Assembly (NCBI RefSeq): GCF_901933205.1
Contig: NC_044572.1
Coordinates: 26,188,501 to 26,252,500, forward strand
Length of the DNA: 64,000 nucleotides
Source of the DNA: Camarhynchus parvulus
Lineage: Eukaryota > Chordata > Aves > Passeriformes > Thraupidae
Direction: 5' to 3'
Positions 63,301 to 64,000 of the stretch are shown here, piece by piece. The translations under genes were made by a program, and so were the position numbers. Numbering within the stretch: the first letter of the stretch is position 1; every line of letters starts with the position of its first letter. A model generated the notes under the pieces. It was not told where the DNA came from, ran no database searches, and worked only from the letters and a program-made list of their open reading frames with translations.

Positions 63301-64000
63301 TTCAGAGAATGCTACAAAATGAATGATTAATAACTACCATATTTCCTGACTATATAGATATATTGATTGAATTCCTGTGTGTCTGTTAGGGACTCTGGAT
63401 CTATCACAGAGTTAAGAAAGCAACATGCTTCTCTGTTCAAAGATATTGAAAGCATTTTTTAGCATTTACTAAAAAATTCTGGATGATTTATGCAACTGTT
63501 GCTGCAGGCATGCCTGGTTTTTAATGAATTTCACTGGATTTATGCTTATATATTTTTCAGGGTGTTTTTGTACCACATAGTCCTATTGTATAGCATATTT
63601 GTTGGATGCAACTTCTTTTACAGGCTTTTGCCTAACCTTTAACGCATGGGGATCACAGTAATTCTTTTTGATAGAAGCTTAGTTTCAGTTTCCAGAAGTA
63701 ATAGTTAAGTCATAATTTAATCTTTTTTCTGTTTTAAAAATTAGTTTTGGTATGAAATAAGAAACTTATATTCCAGTATCACATCAGAATGAGGGCCTAG
63801 ATGTCAATCAGGCTCAGCTAACAGGAGCTATTTGTGTTCTTCAGAAAGTCTGTATATGTAAGAAGAGATTAGTCTTACAGCTAGTAGCCAGCAGAGAGTT
63901 GAAAGTAACACTAAGCTGAATTTTGTATATATGTTTATGCAGTACTCCTGAAAGCATGAAATATGTGTCTCTTCAGCGCAGCAGTATAAATAGGCTTTTC
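60351..64000. other. Non-coding, nothing recognised
   Basis: AT-rich sequence to the window end. The 144-codon frame at 62745-63179 starts at GTG, is rich in F, L and C, and has no family resemblance. A slightly less AT-rich part at 61920-62280 contains CAATCAATTCTAATTATTGG and CTACTAATTAGCAGCAGC, possible homeodomain-type sites. No RNA gene or confident repeat is seen. Confidence 0.5.

Noticed and set aside
1..64000. tRNA genes, rRNA, CRISPR arrays, bacterial-type operons
   Set aside because: No intact GGTTCGAATCC-type B-box with a cloverleaf, no rRNA-like conserved blocks, no regularly spaced repeats and no dense coding were seen. The sequence is plainly vertebrate nuclear DNA.

Overview
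The window looks like nuclear DNA from a bird, probably a neoavian and possibly a songbird. It is AT-rich and CpG-poor, and its recognisable repeats are avian: several CR1 LINE 3' fragments, most inserted antisense, and two relics of a common avian endogenous-retrovirus LTR family. Older amniote-age relics are also present: a MIR-type SINE and a very diverged CR1. Species, chromosome and host gene cannot be told from the sequence alone.

I found no protein-coding gene, no tRNA or rRNA gene and no CRISPR array. The longest open frames are 135-150 codons, overlap in several frames, often start at GTG, and resemble no protein family I know. In about 64 kb of AT-rich DNA read in six frames, that is what chance gives. 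The only stretches with recognisable coding ancestry are decayed CR1 reverse-transcriptase/C-terminal fragments on the minus strand at 15262-16312 and 53560-54402. The window is best read as a gene desert or the inside of a very large intron.

Layout: 1-6.6 kb is unremarkable except for a near-perfect 42-bp-arm hairpin at 4208-4299. A solo LTR with an intact 6-bp target duplication lies at 6675-7088, followed by a MIR relic near 8.0 kb and a SOX-type palindrome near 8.8 kb. A CR1 lies at 15.3-16.3 kb, a doubtful sense-strand CR1 scrap near 20.4 kb, and an ancient CR1 at 22.4-23.0 kb. From 23 to 53.5 kb there are no confident interspersed repeats. That stretch holds a 34-bp tandem duplication at 32.6 kb, a TAAT-rich block near 39 kb that may be a conserved enhancer, a G-rich quadruplex-capable patch at 43.1-43.2 kb, and small satellites. 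A second CR1 lies at 53.6-54.4 kb, a short CR1 tail at 56.2 kb, and a truncated LTR of the same general family at 60.1 kb in inverse orientation.

The most unusual single object is the hairpin at 4208-4299. If transcribed from the minus strand, its one mismatch becomes a G-U pair, giving a fully paired 42-bp stem with an 8-nt loop. It could be a small-RNA precursor, or the scar of a replication template switch. No operon-like or multi-gene system is visible.
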